A DNA stretch of 11,699 bases from M3007 sp044350415. Lineage in GTDB: Bacteria > Bacteroidota > Bacteroidia > Chitinophagales > Saprospiraceae. Below the pieces are notes generated by a model. It had not been told where the DNA came from. It was given only the letters and a program-made list of their open reading frames with translations, and searched no databases. Where the stretch lies: assembly GCA_044350415.1 (NCBI GenBank), contig JBILHQ010000199.1:1-11699 (forward strand), given 5' to 3'. Of this stretch, positions 1 to 6,623 are shown piece after piece. The stretch's first letter is position 1; every line of letters starts with the position of its first letter. The position numbers and the translations under genes were made by a program.

Positions 1-1
1 C

Positions 2-1444
2 AATTATTTTAATAATTCCCCAGGTGTAATAATCTTCGATGCCGCAGAAAATACAATAATAGATGGCAATGTATTTTTTGATTCAATTCGCATAGGCCTG
101 AGATCAAAAATCCTTCAATTTTCAGGCAATCAATTTATAGGAGGCAAAAAACATATTTTTGTGAGTGGCGATCAGCCTAATCGCAAAACATATTTTTTTA
201 ATAATTTGATCATAAATAGTGCCAGTCCTGATAAATACACTTCCTGGAGAGACAATGTATTAAACCTAGGCTTTTACAACCCTGCATCTCAGGATACTGT
301 TTTTTTTCTCAATAATATAATTATGAACACTTATTTCCGCACCCCCAGCCTCTTCCCGCCCCCCATCTCCAACCTGAAAATTTACGCCCAAAACAATATT
401 TTTTCAAATAACTACAATGCAGAAACAGGCGAAAAATGCTTGCCGTTCTGGCATGATCTTGATCAGTTAGATTTTGATTACAACCTGACGGACTTCGATT
501 GCAGCACACTTTCCGGCCTCGAAGTACTTTGTGGCGACCATAACCTCATCGCAACAACATCACCCTTCGTCGATACATCTTTGGGCGATTACCATTTGTT
601 GCCCTGCGCGCAGGGAATAAATGGCGGCTCGCCTCTTTTCTTTGCCTTAGCAGGGGTTCAAAAAGACCTCCAGGGTGACGATCGCATACAGGGTACCGCT
701 CCGGATATAGGTCCTTATGAGCATAAAGCATCGGTAATTAACGGTGTATTCAACACTTCTATATCCTGTGGCGGAAGTCCTACGGGCAGTTTTTCTGTTC
801 AGATTGGTGGTGGATGCCCACCCTATTCCATTGCCTGGAATGGCCCTGGCAATAGTTCCGGTAATCAAACTGATCAATTGGTGGCTGGGCAATACTTGGT
901 TACAGTGAGTGATTCACGTGAAAATATATTAACAGATATGATAACTATCGGTGCCAGCGATACACTTCTGATACCCACATCGTTTATCGTAGATGCTGGC
1001 GGCAGTGGAATAGCAAATGGGGCTATTGTAATTGTTCCGGAAGGAGGTCAATCTCCGTATTCCGCGCTCTGGAGCGATGGCGGCACTGGTCTGGAACGGA
1101 CGCATATTTTGCCAGGTGTCTATACCGTTACAGTTACCGACATACAGGGTTGTACTGCAAACGGCACTTTCAATGTTGGTACCGTTTCAGCGAATGATAT
1201 CGGAGGAATCGCTCTGCCAAAAGTCTGGCCCAATCCGGCAAATGATGTTTTATATATCAATGGAAACGCCATTGTAGCGGTGAGTTTGTGTGACGCCACA
1301 GGAAGAAGGGTGATGGAACACAATGGAGGGAACAGCCCGCTGTTTATTCTACATACGGAGGTTTTGAGTCCTGGTGTGTATTTCCTCAACATGACTGTGG
1401 AAAACCAAAGGATTTACAGGGCAAAGGTAATTATTAGCAGATAG
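2..1444 (+). CDS. Secreted beta-helix / SprB-repeat protein with T9SS type A C-terminal sorting domain (5'-partial)
   Basis: The frame is open from base 2 to the TAG at 1442-1444, giving 480 visible residues with no N-terminus, so the gene begins outside the window. A GTG at 161 is internal: the residues before it (for example NTIIDGNVFFDSIRIGL) have the same Asn/Ile-rich beta-helix rhythm as those after it. Visible order: right-handed beta-helix coils to about nt 600; a choice-of-anchor type motif PDIGPYE (nt 701-721); two SprB-like Ig-type repeats (about 743-955 and 968-1180), each with a GG.PPYSIAW / GGQSPYSALW core and a GxYxVTVxD end; then a T9SS type A sorting domain (about 1211-1441) with WPNPANDVLYI and SPGVYFLNM motifs. 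Known for the family: such proteins cross the outer membrane by the type IX machinery and are surface-attached or released, often as adhesins or polysaccharide-active proteins. Substrate is unknown. No catalytic motif is visible. Confidence 0.88.
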   Translation, partial: NYFNNSPGVIIFDAAENTIIDGNVFFDSIRIGLRSKILQFSGNQFIGGKKHIFVSGDQPNRKTYFFNNLIINSASPDKYTSWRDNVLNLGFYNPASQDTVFFLNNIIMNTYFRTPSLFPPPISNLKIYAQNNIFSNNYNAETGEKCLPFWHDLDQLDFDYNLTDFDCSTLSGLEVLCGDHNLIATTSPFVDTSLGDYHLLPCAQGINGGSPLFFALAGVQKDLQGDDRIQGTAPDIGPYEHKASVINGVFNTSISCGGSPTGSFSVQIGGGCPPYSIAWNGPGNSSGNQTDQLVAGQYLVTVSDSRENILTDMITIGASDTLLIPTSFIVDAGGSGIANGAIVIVPEGGQSPYSALWSDGGTGLERTHILPGVYTVTVTDIQGCTANGTFNVGTVSANDIGGIALPKVWPNPANDVLYINGNAIVAVSLCDATGRRVMEHNGGNSPLFILHTEVLSPGVYFLNMTVENQRIYRAKVIISR

Positions 1445-1510
1445 TCGGAATGCGCAAGTAAAGCAAACTTCCGGCGCGAATATTTACCGATAAGTAACGT
1501 ATCATAAACC

Positions 1511-1543
1511 TTAGGCTTACTTCTGTATTTTTTGCTAATTTTG
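1511..1543 (+). promoter_or_regulatory. Putative Bacteroidota promoter for the 1565-3940 operon
   Basis: TAATTTTG at 1536-1543 matches the Bacteroidota -7 box TAnnTTTG exactly. A weak -33 element, TTAG at 1511-1514, lies about 26 bases upstream centre to centre. Predicted transcription would begin near 1547, leaving a leader of about 18 nt before the ATG at 1565. The -33 match is poor, so the call rests on the -7 box and its position. Confidence 0.5.
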
Positions 1544-1564
1544 CCCTGAAAATTACAATAAGAT

Positions 1565-2323
1565 ATGAAGGTATTTCATGCAGTTTTGGTAGTCGTACTC
1601 GCACTTTCCGGGGCGATTGCCAATCGTTTAGCCGCCCAATCCACAGCATTTGTAGTCGGCGGTGGTTCCTCTATTGGTACCCAGCGGTGGGGCAATTCCT
1701 TCCAGCGGCAGCCATTATTTGCCTGGCATGGGACATTGGCAATTGAGACGGTGAATAATGACGACGACCGGTCTTCGCTGTTTGTACAGCTGGGATACCA
1801 CCAAAAGGGCAGCGCGGTGCGGTTTTGGAACATCCAGAGCGGCGGCAATTATTTTCAGGCTACTGAAAAATTTAAATTCAATAACCTGTCATTGATTTTG
1901 GGGGCGAAGCAAAAAAAACCATTGGGCAGCGGCCAATCCAAATACTTTTACTTTGGCGGTATTCGCGCCGATTACACGGTAAGCACCAATCTGGGCGAAC
2001 TGCAAGCACAAAATCAGCTGAACAGCAATCCTTATGCTTACGCAATTTACCCTTTTGAAGGGTTTGTTAAAAAATTCGTCGGTGGAGTGTCCGTTGGAGG
2101 AGGGGTTCAGCTTCCTTTAACCGAACTGATTGGAGCGGAGCTCAAAGTCTCCCTGCATCCTGATTTTACGTACCAGTACAACCAGCCCCCTATTCCGAAC
2201 GTCATCGTATATGACCCCACCCGTCCGGGCCAGAGCGTTACCATTGAACAACGTCAAATTCGCAATACGACCCTGGAGATTTCGCTTTGTTTGCGTTTTT
2301 TACGGAAAGTAGTATACGAATAA
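1565..2323 (+). CDS. Outer-membrane beta-barrel protein (hypothetical, PorT/OMP_b-brl-like)
   Basis: A 252-residue protein with a clear signal peptide: MK, a hydrophobic core (VLVVVLALSGAIA) and a likely cleavage after LAAQ near residue 25. The mature part is rich in alternating Gly/aromatic strands (SLFVQLGYHQKG, FNNLSLILGAKQKK, YFYFGGIRADYTV, LEISLCLRFL), as expected for a small outer-membrane barrel. The protein ends shortly after what looks like the last strand. There is no enzymatic motif and the role is unknown. It is the first gene of a three-gene operon: its TAA overlaps the ATG of the peroxidase gene by one base. The start is the only ATG near the promoter at 1536-1543. The barrel class is inferred from composition and signal peptide, not from a recognised signature. 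Confidence 0.72.
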   Translation: MKVFHAVLVVVLALSGAIANRLAAQSTAFVVGGGSSIGTQRWGNSFQRQPLFAWHGTLAIETVNNDDDRSSLFVQLGYHQKGSAVRFWNIQSGGNYFQATEKFKFNNLSLILGAKQKKPLGSGQSKYFYFGGIRADYTVSTNLGELQAQNQLNSNPYAYAIYPFEGFVKKFVGGVSVGGGVQLPLTELIGAELKVSLHPDFTYQYNQPPIPNVIVYDPTRPGQSVTIEQRQIRNTTLEISLCLRFLRKVVYE

Positions 2324-3255
2324 TGAAAATACTGATCGCCATTGTGCTTTTATCGGCCCTGGCATTTTTGCCCGCCTTTACTTCGCGCCCCGACCCCATC
2401 GACACCACCGAACTGGGCGCACTCCTGTTCAGTGACCCGATACTCTCCTCCGACCGCACGGTGAGTTGTGCCTCCTGTCATATTCCGGCTTTTGCATTTT
2501 CTGATACATCCGCGTTCAGTAAGGGCGTTGGTGGGCAGTTGGGCAGCCGCAACACACCAGGCATCACCAACATGAGTGCCCGGGAGCATTTTTTCTGGGA
2601 CGGGCGGGCAGCCACCTTGGAGCAGCAAGTCATTGGTCCTATAGAAAATCCGGTGGAAATGAACCTGCCATTGCCGATGGCTATTGAAAGATTGAAAAAC
2701 CACCCGGAATACTTGCGTTATTTCAAGTACTTTTACGGCCATGCGCCGGATACCGCCTCATTGACCAATGCATTGGCAGCATTTATGCGCACACTGGAAA
2801 CATCAGATACGCCATTTGATGACTGGATGCAGGGCAACAAATTGGCCATGAGTACATCGGCAGTACGTGGCCGTCAGGTTTTTATGAAAAAAGGAAAATG
2901 CTTCGATTGTCATTTCAGTCCCGACTTTACAGGTGATGAGTTTCGGAACATCGGACTTTACGACGGTGAAAAGTTAAATGACACCGGAAGACATGCTGTC
3001 ACCCAAAAAGAGGCTGATAAGGGTAAATTTAAAGTCCCTGGTCTGCGCAATGTAGCATTGACTGCACCATACATGCACAATGGCCAATTTAAAACCCTGA
3101 AAGAGGTCATTGATTACTACGACCAGCCCGATCAGTTCGGTATCCACAGCATCGGACGCGACACCTTGTTGCAACGGCCGCTGGGGCTTACAGCAGCAGA
3201 AAAGACAGATCTGGAGGCCTTTATGGAAGCCCTGACGGATCGTCGGTTTAAATAG
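2323..3255 (+). CDS. Di-haem cytochrome c peroxidase (CcpA/MauG family)
   Basis: A 310-residue periplasmic protein with signal peptide MKILIAIVLLSALAFLPAFTS. It has two haem c attachment sites, CASCH (residues 49-53) and CFDCH (193-197). Other family landmarks are SRNTPGITN (75-83), FWDGRA (91-96), the P-rich GPIENPVEM stretch (105-113), and TAPYMHNGQF (247-256), whose Met251 is the expected axial ligand of the second haem. The family reduces H2O2 to water using electrons from small cytochromes or quinol chains; some relatives oxidise other substrates, so peroxide is the default guess. The ATG at 2323 is chosen over an in-frame TTG at 2287 because it begins the signal peptide directly and overlaps the upstream stop as TAATG. 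Length is normal for the family. Followed one base later by the PrsW-type gene. Confidence 0.9.
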   Translation: MKILIAIVLLSALAFLPAFTSRPDPIDTTELGALLFSDPILSSDRTVSCASCHIPAFAFSDTSAFSKGVGGQLGSRNTPGITNMSAREHFFWDGRAATLEQQVIGPIENPVEMNLPLPMAIERLKNHPEYLRYFKYFYGHAPDTASLTNALAAFMRTLETSDTPFDDWMQGNKLAMSTSAVRGRQVFMKKGKCFDCHFSPDFTGDEFRNIGLYDGEKLNDTGRHAVTQKEADKGKFKVPGLRNVALTAPYMHNGQFKTLKEVIDYYDQPDQFGIHSIGRDTLLQRPLGLTAAEKTDLEAFMEALTDRRFK

Positions 3256-3256
3256 G

Positions 3257-3940
3257 ATGCTAACAAACATACTTGCCACATTACCCGGACTGGTGATTTG
3301 TTACGCCATGTTCAGGGCCGACAAATACGATCGCGAGCCATTGGCTCCCCTGGTATTGACATTTTTGGCAGGAGCGGCCATTACAATACCCGCAATATGG
3401 CTGGAGCGATGGGTTATGTATGCTTATGACATGGCAGAACACCGCAGCCTTGGTGAGTCCTTTATGCTGGCATTTGGAGTGGTGTCCATGTGGGAAGAGG
3501 GATTGAAACTCCTAATATTGTTGCTCGTTTTTCCCCGAAAATTTTTTAATGAGCCCATAGACGGTATTGTCTATGCGGTGATGATAGGAATGGGTTTTGC
3601 CACCCTTGAAAACATTGCCTATTTAGAGCGTTTTGGACCGCAATCGTTGCTGGTGAGGGCATTTACAGCCATACCGGCCCATTTGGTATTTGCCATTGTC
3701 CAGGGATATTTTATTGGGAAAGCAAAATTTGCAGTAACGAGGCACGACCGCAACCGGTTAATTGCAAATGGTTTTTTCATTGCCTTCTTTTTGCACGGCG
3801 TATACGATCTGCTAATTTTTCAGGACCGGTGGCAGTGGTTATTTATGCTGGCCACGTCAAGCATTTATTTATGCTTATTTTATGCAGGCGATCTTATTAG
3901 GGAACATTTAGAAAATTCGCCATTTCGGGGAAAGACATAA
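3257..3940 (+). CDS. PrsW-family intramembrane metalloprotease
   Basis: A 227-residue polytopic membrane protein with about seven hydrophobic segments. PrsW landmarks are present in order: DKYDREPL after the first helix (22-29), EEGLK (80-84), EPIDGIVYA (99-107), GFATLEN (113-119), the His-containing helix AHLVFAIVQGYFIG (141-154) and a final HGVYD (180-184). The Glu pair and the two His are the expected metal or catalytic residues. In Bacillus, PrsW makes the first cut in the anti-sigma factor RsiW; the substrate here is unknown. The gene begins one base after the peroxidase stop, so it is probably co-transcribed with the peroxidase and the barrel protein. The operon ends at the hairpin at 3946-3971. 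Confidence 0.88.
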   Translation: MLTNILATLPGLVICYAMFRADKYDREPLAPLVLTFLAGAAITIPAIWLERWVMYAYDMAEHRSLGESFMLAFGVVSMWEEGLKLLILLLVFPRKFFNEPIDGIVYAVMIGMGFATLENIAYLERFGPQSLLVRAFTAIPAHLVFAIVQGYFIGKAKFAVTRHDRNRLIANGFFIAFFLHGVYDLLIFQDRWQWLFMLATSSIYLCLFYAGDLIREHLENSPFRGKT

Positions 3941-3975
3941 AAAAAGCCAATCAGTATGGAGACTGATTGACTTTT
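3939..3975. terminator. Bidirectional rho-independent terminator
   Basis: A 10-bp stem (3946-3955 with 3962-3971, one or two G-T pairs depending on strand) closes a 6-nt loop. On the minus strand seven T follow it (3945-3939), which suits the end of the tRNA-Gln transcript. On the plus strand four T follow (3972-3975), which suits the end of the PrsW operon. It lies directly between the two convergent units. Confidence 0.8.
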
Positions 3976-3981
3976 ATCTTG

Positions 3982-4052
3982 TTGGGTCACAAGGACTCGA
4001 ACCCTGAAAAACAGTACCAAAAACTGCTGTGTTACCATTACACCATGACCCA
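3982..4052 (-). tRNA. tRNA-Gln (anticodon TTG)
   Basis: The minus strand folds as a full cloverleaf of 71 nt. The acceptor stem pairs TGGGTCA with TGACCCA; the D arm is GTGT/ACAC with a GG-containing loop; the anticodon stem is GCAGT/ACTGT around TTTTGGT, giving anticodon TTG (reads CAA, and CAG by wobble); the variable loop is 4 nt; the T arm is CAGGG-TTCGAGT-CCTTG. CCA is not encoded: the next bases are A then C. A promoter lies about 30 bp upstream and a terminator just downstream, so it is probably transcribed alone. Confidence 0.95.
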
Positions 4053-4081
4053 GAACCAACTGCCTTTCTTCAAAAGCGCTG

Positions 4082-4113
4082 CAAAATTACAGGTCTTTTG
4101 TTTTCTGCACAAA
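4082..4113 (-). promoter_or_regulatory. Bacteroidota-type promoter of tRNA-Gln
   Basis: On the minus strand TTTG (4113-4110) is followed after 20 nt by TAATTTTG (4089-4082). This matches both the -33 TTTG and -7 TAnnTTTG boxes with 26 bases between box centres. The predicted start is near 4078, about 26 nt before the tRNA 5' end. It is the best promoter match in the window. Confidence 0.72.
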
Positions 4114-4230
4114 TTTTTCTTGAAAAAAATTAAAAAAAGATCTTCACAAGGTTGTTTTAAGGCATAAAAATAGGACATTACTGGTCAAAAACAGCCATAC
4201 AAACAATTGGTTATCAATAACTTGTTTACA

Positions 4231-5532
4231 TTAAAGCTGCTCCAACATTTTTTTTGCATCTATCTTGCGTTGTTCATCGCGGGTATTCTCCAGAAAGCGC
4301 TCCACTGCTTTTCTGGCTACAGGCCTTAAACCAGCACTTTGTTTGGCCAATTGCACAAATGCCAGTGATTGATACCAGTAAAGATCCTCTCCGTAAGCTT
4401 CAATATTGTCAATTTTGGCCAGGCACTGTAATGCCTCACCCGGTTCCTCCCGTTTGAGGTTCACAATCCCCAGTGCAAACAAGGCATCTGATCGGCAACC
4501 TGGCAAGTCCTCATTGTCCAACATGTTCATAAGCGGGACCATAGCCTGATCATATTCCTTTTTGGCGTAAAAGGCATCAGCCTCTTTCAACAGTACTTCA
4601 CAAGCATCCGGACGAACAATACCGGAGGTATCGTGGAGAAACCTGTGGTTGATATCAGCCAGCAGACTTTCCGGCGGCTCAAAATTATCATTAAATATTT
4701 CTGCTGCCGGCTTTGGTTGGTTGATCCAGGCATAAACCAAGTATCCGAGTGTAGCCAGCAGTAAAAACAGAAACACATATTTGGCAATCTGGTTACCCGA
4801 AGAACGGTCCTGACCATCAATGGTTAGTCCCCGGGATATATTTTGTTCATAGCGCCGCAGTTTTTCCCAAACCTGGTAATCATCTCTGCGCTTCAGTGCA
4901 GCTTCCCCCCATTCCGGCAAAGTAAAATCATGTGTCACCTGACTTCCTGCAGCACGCAAAAGAGTAACTAATTCACCCCGGCAAACAGAATCACCAATAG
5001 ACAGGCTTAAAAGAGGGTCGATACAGCTTTTTCGCAATTTCCCCATCGCTTTCCAAACAAAAATATGTTTGCGGGTTTCGTTCAATGCGGTATCAGCCGG
5101 CAGCCACAAAGTTTCACTTAAAGTTTGCGGGACCTCCGCGACTGTGTCCGGATAATCAGTCGTTATATCAGCCGTTTCGAGGGGTTTAGCCAACGATTGA
5201 TAATCAGAAACGACCGCCGTGTCTGCGGCAGGGGGAGCCGTTGGTTGGCGTTGCAATAACCAGGAGCGGTAGTGTGCTAAAGCGAGTTGTTGAAATGCTT
5301 CGTTGAAGGAAATATTCTCCGGAATTACACCCTGCAGCAACAATGGAGACAAATCGGCAGCTGCAGCCAGAAAGAAAGCATTGCCGTCGGCAGTGGAGCC
5401 TCCATTGGCAGCGATGGCCCGCAATATTTCAGGCCGCAGGTTCAGGAAAATGTATTGGAGAACAGATTCGTCGGATTTTAAAAAACCCTCGCTTAATTGT
5501 TGATCGGAATAAAGATGGTCGGTTTGTTGCAC
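4231..5532 (-). CDS. Membrane protein with degenerate sigma-70-like N-terminal domains, one TM helix and TPR-like C-terminus
   Basis: The stop is at 4231-4233. The frame is open upstream to a TTG at 5664 (477 aa), but residues before the GTG at 5532 look non-coding and contain no Met apart from the alternative start, so I prefer the GTG (433 aa, numbering used here). Residues 8-96 resemble sigma region 2 of Bacteroidota ECF factors (YSDQQLSEGFLKSDE..., NGGSTADGNAFFLAA, then an F..AFQQLALAHYRSWL helix). Residues 155-228 resemble region 4 (KAMGKLRKSCIDPLLSLS..., EAALKRRDDYQVWEKLRRYE) but lack a clear recognition helix. A single membrane helix follows at about 252-270 (YVFLFLLLATLGYLVYAWI), then a helical TPR-like domain (about 310-433, with ADAFYAKKEYDQAMVPL and ALFALGIVNLKREEPGEAL). 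Charge distribution suggests N-in, with the TPR part outside the cytoplasm. The sigma resemblance is my pattern reading, not a search result. Function is unknown; it could be a tethered regulator or only a scaffold. No clear terminator follows. Confidence 0.7.
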   Translation of the reverse strand: MQQTDHLYSDQQLSEGFLKSDESVLQYIFLNLRPEILRAIAANGGSTADGNAFFLAAAADLSPLLLQGVIPENISFNEAFQQLALAHYRSWLLQRQPTAPPAADTAVVSDYQSLAKPLETADITTDYPDTVAEVPQTLSETLWLPADTALNETRKHIFVWKAMGKLRKSCIDPLLSLSIGDSVCRGELVTLLRAAGSQVTHDFTLPEWGEAALKRRDDYQVWEKLRRYEQNISRGLTIDGQDRSSGNQIAKYVFLFLLLATLGYLVYAWINQPKPAAEIFNDNFEPPESLLADINHRFLHDTSGIVRPDACEVLLKEADAFYAKKEYDQAMVPLMNMLDNEDLPGCRSDALFALGIVNLKREEPGEALQCLAKIDNIEAYGEDLYWYQSLAFVQLAKQSAGLRPVARKAVERFLENTRDEQRKIDAKKMLEQL

Positions 5533-5562
5533 GTTATGCGTTTTGGTCAGAAAAAACTGTTG

Positions 5563-5570
5563 CAAATATA
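5563..5570 (-). promoter_or_regulatory. Possible -7 box for the sigma-like gene
   Basis: TATATTTG on the minus strand (5570-5563) matches TAnnTTTG exactly and lies about 30 nt before the GTG at 5532. It sits inside the extended 477-aa reading frame, which is one reason to prefer the shorter start. No convincing -33 TTTG is present at the right distance. Confidence 0.35.
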
Positions 5571-5664
5571 GGAGACTTGTTGCGGTGGAAGGACATCCGG
5601 CATGAATTAGATCTTTTTTGCCCGCTTTTTGACTTTTTTTAAGTCCGTAACATCCATCGAACAA

Positions 5665-5904
5665 AGGAATAAGATGCTATCACACAAATCCTGCAAAGTA
5701 AAATGCGCCCACCGCGTCAGTTCCGGGCGTACCAAAAATGAGGAGCCGAGACATTACTGCCACGGCTCCTGAAAACACCTAAAACCCTATTAACTATTCT
5801 TATAAAGACAATCTTTAACAGACTGCATATCTTTTATTTGAATTTATAACAGCACAGGCGGATTAATTGTTTAAACAATTAACATAAAAATTAAAAATAG
5901 TCTT
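5665..5904. other. Gene-poor gap with a hairpin and a 20-bp perfect palindrome
   Basis: This AT-rich stretch lies between the sigma-like gene and the hsp20 terminator, with no gene that I can support. It contains a hairpin with an 8-bp GC-rich stem (5741-5748 with 5763-5770, 14-nt loop), followed on the minus strand by CATTTTTGG, so it could be a weak terminator. It also contains a perfect palindrome at 5863-5882, TTAATTGTTT/AAACAATTAA. A short minus-strand frame of about 42 codons (TTG near 5735, stop at 5607) reads passably but has no supporting signal. Confidence 0.5.
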
Positions 5905-5939
5905 AACAAAAAGCCGCTCCAGACGTATCCGGAGCGGCT
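5905..5939 (-). terminator. Rho-independent terminator of hsp20
   Basis: A perfect 9-bp GC-rich stem (5912-5920 with 5931-5939) encloses a 10-nt loop and is followed on the minus strand by a T run (5912-5908) then GTT. It lies about 40 nt after the stop of the minus-strand hsp20 gene. Confidence 0.8.
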
Positions 5940-5981
5940 GTAACAATCACCATTTTTACTTTTTTGCCTCACTTAATAATT

Positions 5982-6398
5982 TTACGCTATTGCAATGGTT
6001 TTCACTGCCGGCACCAGTTCCGGTTTTTTCAACAGTTCAACATATAAAATACCATTAGCCAATGTCGCGTTCACCTGATCAGTGTCGATCGTTTCCGGTA
6101 AACGGAACGAGCGTTCCAACTGCGTGAAAGCGAACTCCCGACGGCGGTAAACCGGGCCATTTTCATCTTGTTTCCCTTCTTTCTTTGCCGAAATGGTCAG
6201 CAAGTTTTTCTCCACTTTAATAGTAAAATCCGCTTTATTCAGCCCGGGAGCTGCCACTTCGAGCGTGAATCCTTTTTCTGTTTCAGCAATATTGACTGCC
6301 GGTTGCCGAACTGCCGAACTTTCAAAAACAGGGTTCAAAAAGAAATCACTAAAAATACTTTTGTAAGGGTTAGCGGATGGATGCTTTACGAGTGTCAT
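5982..6398 (-). CDS. Hsp20 / alpha-crystallin family small heat-shock protein
   Basis: A 138-residue protein. A short N-terminal arm ends in RQPAVNIAE (31-39). The alpha-crystallin domain runs to about 125 with the family landmarks VAAPGLNKADF (48-58), NLLTISAKKE (65-74), YRRREFAF (84-91), LERSFRLPETID (94-105) and NGILYVELLKK (115-125). The C-terminal tail carries an IxI-type motif (IAI, 135-137), which docks subunits in the oligomer. Such proteins are ATP-independent holdases that bind unfolding proteins in the cytoplasm. Length and layout are normal. It is monocistronic, with its own terminator downstream and a 225-bp upstream gap holding candidate regulatory sites. The ATG at 6398 is preceded by an A/T-rich leader with no strong Shine-Dalgarno, as is common in this phylum. 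Confidence 0.93.
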   Translation of the reverse strand: MTLVKHPSANPYKSIFSDFFLNPVFESSAVRQPAVNIAETEKGFTLEVAAPGLNKADFTIKVEKNLLTISAKKEGKQDENGPVYRRREFAFTQLERSFRLPETIDTDQVNATLANGILYVELLKKPELVPAVKTIAIA

Positions 6399-6458
6399 AT
6401 ATTTTTAAATTTGATTGTTAAAGAATGTAATTTTAATAATGAAAGATATTTCTCTCCT

Positions 6459-6474
6459 TTCAATTGCTGTACCA
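6459..6474 (-). promoter_or_regulatory. Possible sigma-54-like promoter upstream of hsp20
   Basis: On the minus strand TGGTAC-AGCAA-TTGA follows the -24/-12 layout TGGYAC-N5-TTGC, including the exact 5-base spacer. It departs at the last position, where C is A; that C belongs to the conserved -12 GC, so the match may be fortuitous. A start about 12 nt downstream would leave a leader of about 50 nt before the hsp20 ATG. No exact TAnnTTTG box was found on this strand in the gap. Confidence 0.25.
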
Positions 6475-6512
6475 ATCGAAAAAGGAGCGCCAGAACATGA
6501 AAAAACGGCAAG

Positions 6513-6560
6513 TGTCAATGACAAAATGTCATTAATGTTGTAGAAAACTGACATTATGTC
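6513..6560. promoter_or_regulatory. Cluster of TGACA/TGTCA inverted repeats
   Basis: Three short dyads share the same half-site: TGTCA-A-TGACA (6513-6523), AATGACA-AAA-TGTCATT (6517-6533, 7-bp arms) and GACAT-T-ATGTC (6550-6560). They lie 115-162 bp upstream of the hsp20 ATG and about 60 bp after the end of truA. The arrangement looks like a set of protein-binding sites; the regulator is unknown. Confidence 0.4.
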
Positions 6561-6623
6561 TTATTGTTCGATTTTGAAGGAAGGAAATGAGAATAATCGG
6601 GAAGATAGTAGCAGTTCTTAAAG

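Noticed and set aside
161..163. GTG at 161 as the start of the T9SS-sorted protein
   Set aside because: The same frame is open to base 2 with matching beta-helix sequence before it, and there is no signal peptide after it.
2287..2289. TTG at 2287 as the start of the cytochrome c peroxidase
   Set aside because: It would add 12 residues overlapping the upstream gene and bury the signal peptide; the ATG at 2323 gives a normal signal sequence and a TAATG junction.
3967..4167. Plus-strand frame of 66 codons
   Set aside because: It covers the tRNA-Gln gene and its promoter on the other strand; the composition is that of tRNA and AT-rich spacer, not protein.
5607..5753. Short minus-strand reading frame (about 42 codons from a TTG near 5735) upstream of the sigma-like gene
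   Set aside because: It reads passably (VRPELTRWAHF..., ending KKVKKRAKKI) but has no ATG at the start, no ribosome site, overlaps a terminator-like hairpin and the upstream extension of another frame, and is too short to judge.
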